Of a stretch of 64,000 bases of DNA, positions 45,956 to 53,765 are shown piece by piece. Under the pieces are notes generated by a model that saw only the letters and a list, made by a program, of their open reading frames with translations, did no database searches and was not told where the DNA came from. Numbering within the stretch: the stretch's first letter is position 1; every line of letters begins with the position of its first letter. The DNA comes from Lentilactobacillus diolivorans DSM 14421 (GTDB taxonomy: Bacteria; Bacillota; Bacilli; Lactobacillales; Lactobacillaceae): assembly GCF_001434255.1 (NCBI RefSeq), contig NZ_AZEY01000066.1:1-64000 (forward strand), read 5' to 3'. The translations under genes and the position numbers were made by a program.

Positions 45956-45990
45956 AAGGCCAGAACAAAATCATTCTTGTTCCAGCTTAG
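45956..45990 (-). terminator. Terminator of the MATE gene, module-1-like hairpin
   Basis: On the minus strand AGCTGGAACAA pairs with TTGTTCTGGCC (two mismatches) and is followed by TTTT. The core matches the module-1 repeat hairpins at 256 and 18802 (GCTGGRACAA...TTGTYCTGGC). Confidence 0.55.
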
Positions 45991-46026
45991 AAGTTACTTA
46001 TCACTTGGTATTGAACAAATGGATTC

Positions 46027-47355
46027 TCACAAAAGATATAGTCGCCGATTACGTTGATAATACAGCCCAATTGCCAATAGGGTCGTTACCACTTCAGTCA
46101 CCGGAAACGTGTACCAGAAATAGCGTAATCCAAAGAATTGGAACACCCAGGCCAGTGGAACCAGCAAAAATAGCTCTCTGGTTAAACTCACCCAAATACT
46201 CTTGGCCAACTGATTAGTGGCTTGAAAATAAACCACCAACATCATTGAAACACCTGCCGGAATAAAACTGCTGCCGATGACTCGAAAAGCTTCAATGCCG
46301 ATCCTTAAGAGCGACGGTTGATTTGAATAGATCATTAGCAGATTCCGCGGTAGTCCAATAAAAATGACTGCACCAAAAATGGTAACCAGTCCAGCCACTA
46401 ATAATGCCAGTCGGACGACTTCCTTAATTCTTCGTAACTGCTTAGCGCCAAAATTATAGCTGACAATTGGCAGGATCACCTGTTGAAGGCCTTCCAATGG
46501 AATAAAGAAAAACGCCTGGAGTCGGTAATAGATTCCCAACACATTAATTGCCGTGCTGCCAAATCTCTTTAAAATTAAATTCAGCCCGACAATATAAACG
46601 GTATACAAAGATTGAAGTAAAATTGACGCGCTGCCCTGACGATAGATGGCAACACAGGTTTTAAACTGAACACGACCAGCGAATGACTGCCATTTGCGAA
46701 CTTGAAAAGCCACGATGACCAACGCCACAAATTGGCCAATAATCGTGGCTAACGCTGACCCCCTAATCCCGAGCCTGGGAATTCCCCAACCGCCAAAAAT
46801 TAAAAGCGGGTTCAAAATAATATTTAGTAAATTGCCAACAATCTGAGCCACCATCGGACCGATCATTCTGCCCTTTGCCTGAAGCATTTTGGTTAAATTG
46901 GCTTCAATAAATAAACTGAAAGCGAATAGAAAAATGATCATGGCATAATTAACTCCCATTCGCTGAACCAGCTGATTATTGGTCGATAACTCATAATACG
47001 ATTTTACAAACAACAGTCCCAGGACTCCAAAGCCAACATAATTAGCCCCACCAAGAAACAAACCACTCTTGGCAACGTTTGCCGGGGTATCGAATTTTTC
47101 GCCACCATCCAACCTGGCAAGCAAAATGTTGATGCCAACGCCAGTTCCTGTAGCAATTGCCATCATCAATAACTGAACGGGATAAATAATGGCTAACGCT
47201 GTTAAGGCAGCCGATGAATATTGGGTGACAAAATAGCTGTCAACTACGTTATAAATTGACTGAGCCAGCAACGAAATCATCACAGGCGGCGCCATTCGTA
47301 ACATGAGGGTCGGAACTGGCAAGTCTTTTAAACATGTTTGGTTTTGCAAAAACAT
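46027..47355 (-). CDS. MATE-family multidrug efflux transporter
   Basis: The product has about 442 residues and twelve helices, beginning LMLRMAPPVMISLLAQSIYNVVDSYFVTQYSSAALTALAIIYPVQLLMMAIATGTGVGINILLARLDG. The paired repeats of the MATE fold are visible (ANLTKMLQAKGRMIGPMVAQIVGNLLNIILNP). It extrudes cationic compounds using H+ or Na+. The start is uncertain: the frame opens at GTG 47397 and ATG 47391 is possible, but ATG 47355 follows GGGTGAA and fits family lengths. It lies just after the DHA2-type pump, so the two efflux genes are likely co-transcribed. Confidence 0.9.
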   Translation of the reverse strand: MFLQNQTCLKDLPVPTLMLRMAPPVMISLLAQSIYNVVDSYFVTQYSSAALTALAIIYPVQLLMMAIATGTGVGINILLARLDGGEKFDTPANVAKSGLFLGGANYVGFGVLGLLFVKSYYELSTNNQLVQRMGVNYAMIIFLFAFSLFIEANLTKMLQAKGRMIGPMVAQIVGNLLNIILNPLLIFGGWGIPRLGIRGSALATIIGQFVALVIVAFQVRKWQSFAGRVQFKTCVAIYRQGSASILLQSLYTVYIVGLNLILKRFGSTAINVLGIYYRLQAFFFIPLEGLQQVILPIVSYNFGAKQLRRIKEVVRLALLVAGLVTIFGAVIFIGLPRNLLMIYSNQPSLLRIGIEAFRVIGSSFIPAGVSMMLVVYFQATNQLAKSIWVSLTRELFLLVPLAWVFQFFGLRYFWYTFPVTEVVTTLLAIGLYYQRNRRLYLL

Positions 47356-47402
47356 TGCCACTTCACCCACTTTCCATTGACAACCACTCATTTCCACCCC
47401 AG

Positions 47403-48866
47403 TTATTGAATGACCTTTTTATTTGGATCCAACCAATTAATGACCAATACGATAATCAGCATGACAACCACGCTTAGAAAAACCGCGTGTAATGCTGACA
47501 AAATGATGGGATCAATGGCCGCCCGATTGGCAACAACCGTAGCCTGTTTTGAACTAATGACGCTGTTCACTTTAGCAAATGTCATTCCACCATGCAGCTG
47601 CAATCGGATGACTAAATTTAAAATTGCGCCGTAAACACCTGCCATTACCGTTTGGCCTAATGAACGCCCTAACGTTAACACAGACGTCGCTGATCCGACC
47701 ATGGCTGCCGGTACCAAGTGCTGACTGAGGATAATATTCATACTAATAACGATTCCCATCCCAGTACCGTTGACCATCGCGATCACATAGAAGGCCCAGA
47801 CCGGAAATGTTTTTCCGGCAAATAACAACCCCAGATAGCCCAACAATAGCACGACAATCAGTGAAATCGAAATTCGTTTTGGGACAAATTTAGCAATTAA
47901 TGTGCCAACAAAAAATGACGCGATCAGCCACATCACAGAGCTTGATGTGACGACCAGACCCGCTTTGGTAGCTGAAACCCGATAAAGGGACTGCAACCAA
48001 ATAGGGAAGTAAACCTGGTAACCAATCAGTACGCCACTCAAAATGGTCGCCGTCAAAATTTGGATACTGAAGGTTGGCGACCGAAACATCTTCGGTGACA
48101 TTAAGGGATTTTCAAATCGACCTTCTTGACGAATCAACAGAATTAAACTAATAGCGGCAATGATAACCAATCCAAGAGCGATCCAAGGTTGCGTATCCAA
48201 CATTTGAATCGCGATTAATAAACTCACGAGACAAACCGCCAGCCAAGTAATCCCCAGTCGATCAATCACCAGCTTCTTTTTAAGCTGAATTTTTTCGTGA
48301 TATCCCAACTGAATTAGAACCATCACAATAAATCCTAACGGCACGTTCACAAAGAAAACCCAGTGCCACGATAATTGATCAACCAAAAAGCCGCCGATAA
48401 GCGGTCCAACCAGTGCTGATAAGCCCCAAGCCGTATTATTCAAAGCTAAAACATTAGCCCGTTCCTTAAAACTAAAGATATCGGCAATAATGGTAAACGT
48501 TAGCGGCATGACCGCCCCAGCACCAATTCCCTGCAGCGCACGCGCCAGAATTAAGATCAAAATGGATGGCGAAAGACCACTTAAAAACGATCCTAACGTA
48601 AAAATAATCACGCCCCATTGAAAAATCACCCGTCGACCCATCGTATCGGCTAATTTGCCATAGATGGGCGTGGTAATCGCGGTCGTGAGTAAATACGCAC
48701 TCATAATCCAACTTTGAAATGCCAACCCGTGGAGTTCACTAATAATGGATGGCAAAGCTGTCGTGACAATCGTGACTTCCACGGATGTCATAAATGTCGC
48801 AATAAAAACCGCCGTCATAATAATCCAGCGGTTGTTCCGGGACTTATGTAACTCTTGTGATGCCAT
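47403..48866 (-). CDS. MFS multidrug efflux pump, DHA2 (14-TM) family
   Basis: This protein of about 487 residues has motif A GKLADTMGRRVIFQWG, motif C GPLIGGFLVDQLSWHWVFFVNVPLG and 14 predicted helices, as in EmrB/QacA-type drug:H+ antiporters. TSVEVTIVTTALPSI in helix 1 is the DHA2 hallmark. ATG 48866 is used because AGGGG overlaps the upstream ATG 48878. It forms a likely operon with the MATE gene downstream. Confidence 0.93.
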   Translation of the reverse strand: MASQELHKSRNNRWIIMTAVFIATFMTSVEVTIVTTALPSIISELHGLAFQSWIMSAYLLTTAITTPIYGKLADTMGRRVIFQWGVIIFTLGSFLSGLSPSILILILARALQGIGAGAVMPLTFTIIADIFSFKERANVLALNNTAWGLSALVGPLIGGFLVDQLSWHWVFFVNVPLGFIVMVLIQLGYHEKIQLKKKLVIDRLGITWLAVCLVSLLIAIQMLDTQPWIALGLVIIAAISLILLIRQEGRFENPLMSPKMFRSPTFSIQILTATILSGVLIGYQVYFPIWLQSLYRVSATKAGLVVTSSSVMWLIASFFVGTLIAKFVPKRISISLIVVLLLGYLGLLFAGKTFPVWAFYVIAMVNGTGMGIVISMNIILSQHLVPAAMVGSATSVLTLGRSLGQTVMAGVYGAILNLVIRLQLHGGMTFAKVNSVISSKQATVVANRAAIDPIILSALHAVFLSVVVMLIIVLVINWLDPNKKVIQ

Positions 48867-49494
48867 GTTCGAAGTCATCCCCTAATCAAATTTTATGTTC
48901 TCTGCTTCTATGATATCACCAGATAATAGTAACCCTTATGGCCAAATCTCCAATTTAATTGAGGTAAAATAGCACAATTTAATCTGAGAACTGGTTAACC
49001 AGTTTCGCTGTGTATCGTTTAAATTCCGGCAAGAGTTTGACGTGTCGCCATAGAATCGAAGCACGTTCTGATTTGCCACGATATTTCCGGTTCTCGGAAC
49101 TCCGACAAAAATCCATTATAAAATAACCTTATTGATAAGTTTGCGCTACATATCATATCTGCTTGATACAAGTAATTGTGAATTCCATGACTTTTTAATG
49201 AAGATTATGTGAATTCAATTGTAATTTTCCTGAACGGTGATAATCTGATAAATAACTTGTTTTGTAAGATAATTAAAAAATATCGTTATGTTTTAAGTTT
49301 GAAACAGTTTCCAAAATTTTATAAACCCAACCACAGAGCAAAATCTTGTGAATCATTCTCAGCATCAATCGCTAGCAAATTGGCACAAATAATTCAATCA
49401 GCACCAGTGATGACTCAGTTATTAAATATTACTCTAATCGTGCTTGAATCAACTGCTTTAAAACAATTAAAAAATTTACTGGATGGGATAATTT
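48867..49494. other. Intergenic region between the DHA2 gene and the tandem small membrane peptides
   Basis: Its left part holds the promoter of the DHA2 gene and a decayed copy of the SAP-like gene (48970-49130). The middle is AT-rich. A 152-codon frame starting at 49209 runs through the first 48-aa gene in another phase and is not protein-like, so it was not called. The last 55 bases belong to the 210-bp duplicated unit. Confidence 0.5.
48970..49130 (-). pseudogene. Decayed fragment of the SAP-like gene
   Basis: This stretch matches the 3' end of the gene at 50029, starting at about base 50045. Shared runs include TCTGAGAAC, AACCAGTTTCGC, TATCGTTTA, GTTTGACGTGT and GCCATAGAAT. Stops and base changes interrupt every frame. 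It is a partial duplication that has lost coding capacity, about 1.07 kb from its source. Confidence 0.75.
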
Positions 49495-49641
49495 GTGAGA
49501 AAATCAACAGTTGCATTAATTATTTTGGTAACCTTAGCAATATTGGCAGTCGCGTTTCAAAAAATAAAATGGTTTGTCCTCCCAGTCATGATCGGCTCTT
49601 TTCTAATATACTTGTACTTTTACTATGTCAAGCGCGATTAA
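49495..49641 (+). CDS. Small membrane peptide, copy 1 (48 aa)
   Basis: This gene has 49 codons including the stop. It starts at GTG (VRKSTVALIILVTLAILA), continues VAFQKIKWFVLPVMIG SFLIYLYFYYV and ends KRD. Two hydrophobic helices are separated by a basic FQKIKW turn, so both ends should face the same side. GGATGGG lies seven bases upstream. The call is supported by copy 2, exactly 210 bases downstream, which keeps frame, length, K/R-K-S-T start, KW-V-P centre and K-R/K-D/E end. Such peptides can be toxins, bacteriocin-linked immunity-like peptides or membrane modulators. No choice can be made here. Confidence 0.65.
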   Translation: MRKSTVALIILVTLAILAVAFQKIKWFVLPVMIGSFLIYLYFYYVKRD

Positions 49642-49704
49642 CTCCGATAGTGCCTGAACAACCCTAGTTAAAACAATCAAAAAGACATATTGGGTGGGAT
49701 AATT

Positions 49705-49851
49705 TTGAAAAAATCAACAATAACATATATCATTTTTACCGTGATACTTGGCTTTGTGATTATTTTTCCGGATTTCAAATGGCTGGTTATTCCCAGTGGG
49801 ATCATTTTGATTCCCCTTCTCGTGTATTTTCAATTAATTAAAAAGGAATGA
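49705..49851 (+). CDS. Small membrane peptide, copy 2 (48 aa)
   Basis: It starts at TTG (LKKSTITYIIFTVILGFV), continues IIFPDFKWLVIPSGII and ends in VYFQLIKKE. Like copy 1 it is 48 residues with two hydrophobic segments around a K-W-x-V-x-P turn, and a basic C-terminus. GGGTGGG lies seven bases upstream. The first-position identity is low but the conserved positions match without gaps, which argues for selection on the protein. A terminator follows at 49942-49984. Confidence 0.65.
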   Translation: MKKSTITYIIFTVILGFVIIFPDFKWLVIPSGIILIPLLVYFQLIKKE

Positions 49852-49941
49852 ATCCAGAAAGAACTAACCACAAAAGATTAACGAGGGGCTATCATTCTTA
49901 GCATAAATTCTGGTAAACAAATCAATCAACTAAATCTATAA

Positions 49942-49984
49942 TGCCCGTCAACTGTTAGAAAAATCGCTTAATAGTTGGCGGGCA
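49942..49984. terminator. Terminator between small peptides and SAP-like gene
   Basis: TGCCCGTCAACTGTTAG (49942-49958) pairs with TTAATAGTTGGCGGGCA (49968-49984), with a few mismatches and G-U pairs, and is followed by CTTTTC. It serves the plus-strand peptide genes and possibly also the convergent gene at 50029. Confidence 0.8.
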
Positions 49985-50028
49985 CTTTTCGGTTATCATA
50001 CATCTTGGAAAAAATTACCGCTGTCCAA

Positions 50029-50652
50029 TCAACGGATCCGAAATGGTGCAAGCTCATCTGAGAACCGGCTAACCAGTTTCGCCGTATATCGTTTAGATTC
50101 TGGCGAACGTTTGACGTGTTGCCATAGAATTGAAGCAACTTTTAGTTTGTCGTGGTATTGCCGACTCTCGGGACTCTGGCAAAAATCAGTCACAAAATGA
50201 TTCCACTGATAAGTCTGCTCTTCTGGATTGCTTTCACTAACCTTAGTCTTCCCATTCTGGGTGAGTGCCTGGATTAAATCACCAACAGTCATGGTCGGAT
50301 CGTTTTCCGCTTCCGCCCGCCGTTTGATGACGGCCATTTCCTTTTTAAATGAAAAATGAGTGACACCAAAGTAATTTGCAAACCACTTTCTGGCTTCATT
50401 GTTAAATGAAAAGCCTGATCCAACTAATTTGGTTTCGAGATGAATTTGGTCAGCTGAAAGCGGCGGGCGTTTCTTGACCACCCGGGCTGGTTGAATCGTT
50501 TGAACCGGAACTCCTGATAAATAAAGTCGCAGATAGTGATTCAATTCTGCCTTGGTTCCTTGAGTGGGCAAATGGTATTGACGACAAAGCCTGATCAAGT
50601 CTGTTTTATAGTAATAGCGGTGTTCAAATTCCTGTTTGGTTAGATGTGACAT
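50029..50652 (-). CDS. SAP-domain-like protein of unknown function
   Basis: This protein of about 207 residues has an N-terminal SAP-like helix-extended-helix (TKQEFEHRYYYKTDLIRLCRQYHLPTQGTKAELNHYLRLYLSG), expected to bind nucleic acid. The C-terminal region contains W-x-HFVxxFCxxPESRQYHDKLKVASILWQHVK, a pattern I associate with DUF6434-type companions of SAP domains. ATG 50652 follows AAAGGTGG, and the frame upstream of it was discarded. A decayed 3' copy lies at 48970-49130. Its role is unknown. Confidence 0.65.
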   Translation of the reverse strand: MSHLTKQEFEHRYYYKTDLIRLCRQYHLPTQGTKAELNHYLRLYLSGVPVQTIQPARVVKKRPPLSADQIHLETKLVGSGFSFNNEARKWFANYFGVTHFSFKKEMAVIKRRAEAENDPTMTVGDLIQALTQNGKTKVSESNPEEQTYQWNHFVTDFCQSPESRQYHDKLKVASILWQHVKRSPESKRYTAKLVSRFSDELAPFRIR

Positions 50653-50738
50653 GCAAATCCACCTTTCAATCCGGCTTTCTAGTTGTTGTATACTTATGAT
50701 TATACGCAAAATCAACTAAACAAGGGAGCCTTCCATAT

Positions 50739-51230
50739 ATGCTTTTCACTTACGACCAAGCACAACCAGCCGACCTAACTGAAATAATGGCCATTGAACA
50801 CAGCGGCTTTTCAGCAGACGAAGCCGCCACAACCGAAGCAATGCGCGATCGAATCCGACTTTATCCGGATACCTTTATCATTGGGAGAACAGCTACCGGC
50901 CATATTGCCGGCTATATTGTCGGTCCAACATTAGACCAACGTTATTTAACCGATGATCTTTACGCGAAGTCAACGGCCAACAATCCGGATGACCCTTACC
51001 AAACCGTCTTAAGTTTAGTCGTTTCTCCCGATTATCGCCGTCATGGCTTGGGTGGTCAATTACTCGACCAGCTCGCAAAAGTCGCTCGTCTGCAAAATCG
51101 CCAGGCAGTTACGCTAACCTGCTTGAAAAAGCGAGTCCCCTTTTATGAACACCACGGCTATCAAAACGAAGGCGTTTCGGCGTCGGATCATGCTGGTGAG
51201 ATTTGGTATAACATGGTGTTGGTACTTTAA
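50739..51230 (+). CDS. GNAT-family N-acetyltransferase
   Basis: The 163 residues include HIAGYIVGPTLD, LSLVVSPDYRRHGLGGQLLDQLAKVARLQNRQAVTLTCLKKRVPFYEHHGYQNEG. The R-R-H-G-L-G acetyl-CoA loop and the PFYEHHGY segment place it with the arylalkylamine/AaNAT-like GNATs common in lactobacilli. AGGGAG precedes the ATG. It is divergent from the SAP-like gene with an 86-base gap, and upstream of a toxin-antitoxin pair. Confidence 0.9.
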   Translation: MLFTYDQAQPADLTEIMAIEHSGFSADEAATTEAMRDRIRLYPDTFIIGRTATGHIAGYIVGPTLDQRYLTDDLYAKSTANNPDDPYQTVLSLVVSPDYRRHGLGGQLLDQLAKVARLQNRQAVTLTCLKKRVPFYEHHGYQNEGVSASDHAGEIWYNMVLVL

Positions 51231-51279
51231 TATTTTTCGATTAACAACGAGTGTTTTTTAAGTTTTGTGATTTTAATTT

Positions 51280-51329
51280 TATTTGTGTGACACATGGTGT
51301 ACAATAACATTGAGGTGAGGTTAATGTTA
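51280..51329 (+). promoter_or_regulatory. Promoter/operator of the toxin-antitoxin pair
   Basis: TACAAT (about 51299-51304) is a plausible -10 box preceded by TTGTGT. TGTGTGACACA (about 51283-51293) is a perfect palindrome. TAACATT (51305-51311) and AATGTTA (51323-51329) form an exact inverted pair that brackets the GAGGTGAGG ribosome binding site and includes the antitoxin start codon. Confidence 0.55.
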
Positions 51330-51605
51330 AAAGCTAAAGATAGTAAACGGGTAGACGCTCGAATTGATCCAGAAATTAAAAAACGTGCTCAAGATGAACT
51401 ATCGCGACACGGTTTATCTATGTCAGAATTCATCAGAATAGTTGTGACGTCCGTTGCAAATGACGGATTGCCAAAACACTTTGGTATTCCAAATGAAGCT
51501 GTGAACAAATCCTTAATGGAAATGATTGATGATTTATCCGACCAAAAAAAGTTGCCACATGCTCACAATCTACAAGAATTGGAAAAATTATTAAACGATG
51601 ACTGA
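51324..51605 (+). CDS. Type II antitoxin, RelB/DinJ family
   Basis: This protein of about 93 residues begins MLKAKDSKRVDARIDPEIKKRAQDELSRHGLSMSEFIRIVVTSVANDGLP, the ribbon-helix-helix of RelB/DinJ antitoxins. An acidic tail follows (LMEMIDDLSDQKKLPHAHNLQELEKLLNDD) that would wrap the toxin. ATG 51324 is preferred over the upstream ATG at 51294 because GAGGTGAGG is correctly spaced for it. It overlaps the toxin start by eight bases, so the two are translationally coupled. Confidence 0.9.
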   Translation: MLKAKDSKRVDARIDPEIKKRAQDELSRHGLSMSEFIRIVVTSVANDGLPKHFGIPNEAVNKSLMEMIDDLSDQKKLPHAHNLQELEKLLNDD

Positions 51606-51963
51606 CATTATTCCGACACATCAATTTAAAAAACAATATAAACGAGTAAAAAGAGATCCTCGTTGGCGACCTGTCTTTAATGGTTCTGTGCCTTTCGATA
51701 CTCAGCATCGTTCACCTTGGGATTACATTATCAATTCTTTTATAAAGCAGAAAGCCATTCCTGAATATTTTTATCCACATCTAATTACACCTTCTAAGAA
51801 AATAATTCAACAACTGAAACGCCGCGTTTCATTTTCAAATATCAATATCAAAGTTATCGAACTACATTTCGATGGTCACAATGGCAATCATCTTTTAATT
51901 TACTCAGATGTTGCTGATTATATCTATCTACTGGCAATTGGGACTCACAACGATTTGTTTTAA
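51598..51963 (+). CDS. Type II toxin, YafQ/RelE family mRNA interferase
   Basis: The product has 121 residues. TDIIPTHQFKKQYKRVKRDPRW is the usual YafQ start, and VIELHFDGHNGNHLLIYSDVADYIYLLAIGTHNDLF supplies the catalytic-histidine region and GTHxDLF end. An insertion of about 30 residues (GSVPFDTQHRSPWDYIINSFIKQKAIPEYFYPHL) replaces the short loop of E. coli YafQ, as in lactobacillus relatives. The pair forms one unit with the antitoxin. Members cleave mRNA on ribosomes. Confidence 0.88.
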   Translation: MTDIIPTHQFKKQYKRVKRDPRWRPVFNGSVPFDTQHRSPWDYIINSFIKQKAIPEYFYPHLITPSKKIIQQLKRRVSFSNINIKVIELHFDGHNGNHLLIYSDVADYIYLLAIGTHNDLF

Positions 51964-52000
51964 GTATCACTTTCCGAATCTTAATCGTAAAATTAAAAAC

Positions 52001-52044
52001 AGCCTCAATTAGTGGATTAGAATGAATAATCCCTAATTGAGGCT
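52001..52044 (+). terminator. Terminator of the toxin-antitoxin operon
   Basis: AGCCTCAATTAG (52001-52012) pairs exactly with CTAATTGAGGCT (52033-52044), and GGATTA/TAATCC extends the stem inside. ATTTAAAT follows. It is well placed for the operon ending at 51963 and possibly for the minus-strand gene at 52121. Confidence 0.85.
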
Positions 52045-52120
52045 ATTTAAATTGAGTAATAAAAATTTTCAAATGATTCAAAGTCAATATGTTTTTGACT
52101 TAAAGAATTTCAAGAATAAG

Positions 52121-52411
52121 TTATTCAACAACCAGATAAAAGATTGCCAATGAAATCATCGACAATAGAACCTGCAGACCAACTGCCCATGCCTTGGCAA
52201 TAAAATACCCTTCTTTGCCTGATTGAAATCTTAAATTCAAAAAATGTTCAATCGTCAATGAAGTCACCAGATTCCACACAACGAAAATGCTGGCCTCAGC
52301 CGGATGTGGTAACTGTGAAATCATGCTCATCACTGCTAAAGCTGTAAACGTCATTGAGATATTATGGCGGTCAAAAAAATCCAACGTGACTACTTTATTC
52401 AAAGTTACCAT
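52121..52411 (-). CDS. Small hypothetical membrane protein
   Basis: This protein of about 96 residues has three hydrophobic segments (MTFTALAVMSMISQLP, ASIFVVWNLVTSLTIEHFL, VGLQVLLSMISLAIFYLVV). The family is not recognised. AAAGGTG precedes the first ATG with tight spacing, and TTG 52402 would be better spaced. The gene is single, opposite to the metzincin gene. Reading-frame quality is good, but the function is unknown. Confidence 0.6.
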   Translation of the reverse strand: MVTLNKVVTLDFFDRHNISMTFTALAVMSMISQLPHPAEASIFVVWNLVTSLTIEHFLNLRFQSGKEGYFIAKAWAVGLQVLLSMISLAIFYLVVE

Positions 52412-52676
52412 CACCTTTCAAATTTAACACTATTTTAAAACTTTTTAGTTATTTTTCAACCCCACACATCAATTTTGACCGATACGCTGTCTCAAATCTA
52501 CCTCACCATCTTTCATCCGGATAACACTTTCAACAGATCATCTCGTCAATTTCACTCTTGGTCAAAAGCACGCACAGCCATTTTATATTTTGCATGCGTT
52601 TTCGCTTGAAGGCTATTTTGCATGATGCTATTATCTTGGTGTAATAATTTTGATTCGTTTTGGGAGGAAAATTATC

Positions 52677-53498
52677 ATGAAAAAGAATCGGCTCATTACC
52701 GCAATCGTTGCGGCCATGTTACTTGCACCGGCAATTCCAATTGCTGAAGCCGCCGCACCTTCTCAACTCAGCACGATCACAACCGCAGCTGCTGCCAAAA
52801 CAAAAGTTGCATCAAAGGCAAGAGTCGTTTCGGCAATCAATCGGACCGCCGACTTAAATCCCACCGGAGCCGTGATGACCTTTAACCAGCCAACTTATGA
52901 AGCTTATGGTGCTTTATTTGATAAACAGTATAACGTTGGTGCAATGAGTTCCTGGAAAGTTTTTGGTAAACACAACCGTGCTTACGTTTATACTAATTCA
53001 AGTGCGTTACAGCGCTATGTTACCGGTGCCATTAAAAATTGGAATCGGGCCCTTGGCCAAAAAACTTTTGTTCAAGGTACCAAAGCCCATCACACGATTA
53101 CCATCCAATGGCAATATAACGGTGCCAACCTAGATTGGGATGGCTTGTACGCGAATGGTAAGCTCAAAATTAACAAATCGCTGTACGACGATCCAACTTA
53201 CGTGCCACAATCTTATGAAGCCGAAAATAAGACCACCATGCCAGGTGCTAATGATCCAAATTCAGCGGCTTATCAACAGCAAGCCAGCAAGTACTGGATA
53301 GCCATTACCACCCACGAATTAGGCCACAGTTTGGGATTGGACCATTCACCATATACATCAGACATTATGTATACTGATTCGGAAACGGCGGGCAGCAAGG
53401 GAAGAATACCGGTAGTTTCGCTGAGTTTACAAACACCGTTTCACAACGTGATATCAACCGAGCAAAACTGGCGGAAAACCTTGGGTACTGGTAAATGA
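52677..53498 (+). pseudogene. Secreted matrixin-like zinc metalloprotease, frameshifted C-terminus (copy 1)
   Basis: ATG 52677 follows GGGAGG and starts a signal peptide (MKKNRLITAIVAAMLLAPAIPIAEAAA). The mature part has the metzincin zinc site ITTHELGHSLGLDHSPYTSDIM, with a Met-turn-like DIM after it. After SETAG the frame runs into SKGRIPVVSLSLQTPF, which does not match the intact paralogue at 56051. In another phase the DNA reads GKNTGSFAEFTNTVSQRDINRAKLAENLGYW and stops at 53492-53494, matching the paralogue end. One base lost near 53388-53396 explains it. The zinc site survives, so partial activity is possible. Confidence 0.8.
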
Positions 53499-53580
53499 TG
53501 AACGGATCCAAATGAACTGGATCTTAGACCGTTCGCAACCTTAATCATCTAAAATAGGCGCCATATTTCATCAAAAATCA

Positions 53581-53765
53581 AGGGGCTGGGACAATAGTCG
53601 TTTTGCCCAGTCTCTGTTTGTATAATCATGATTATTACCGTGCGGAAACGTGAGATAAAAGGCAGCTTCCAGAGTACAACCAAATTATCCCAATATTCAA
53701 GCCCGGAATACTGGGATAATTCAGTTGTACTCTGGAAGTTAACCGCCTTTTATCCCACTCTGTTG
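53581..53765 (+). repeat. Composite intergenic hairpin repeat, copy D (fullest copy)
   Basis: A degenerate module 1 (GGGGCTGGGACAATAGTCGTTTTGCCCAGTC, in parts at 53582-53612) and the linker ATAATCATGATTATTACC precede the module-2 hairpin at 53650-53758. There GTGAGATAAAAGGC pairs with GCCTTTTATCCCAC, CTTCCAGAGTACAAC pairs exactly with its complement, and ATTATCCCA and TATTC pair near the loop. The right strand carries the unpaired TAACC, and the element ends with ACTCTGTT. The hairpin spans more than 100 bases. Confidence 0.85.

Larger units (their letters stand above)
49440..49859 (+). repeat. 210-bp tandem duplication encoding two small membrane peptides
   Basis: Units 49440-49649 and 49650-49859 align without a length change: GTGCTTGAATCAACTGC with GTGCCTGAACAACCCTAG, TTAAAACAATYAAAAA, and TGGRTGGGATAATTT. 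Each carries one 48-codon gene at the same offset. Divergence is considerable, so the duplication is old but held in register. Confidence 0.8.

Noticed and set aside
49209-49667. 152-codon plus-strand frame
   Set aside because: It has no ribosome binding site, no protein-like pattern, and it crosses the 210-bp duplication in a phase that is not conserved between the two units.
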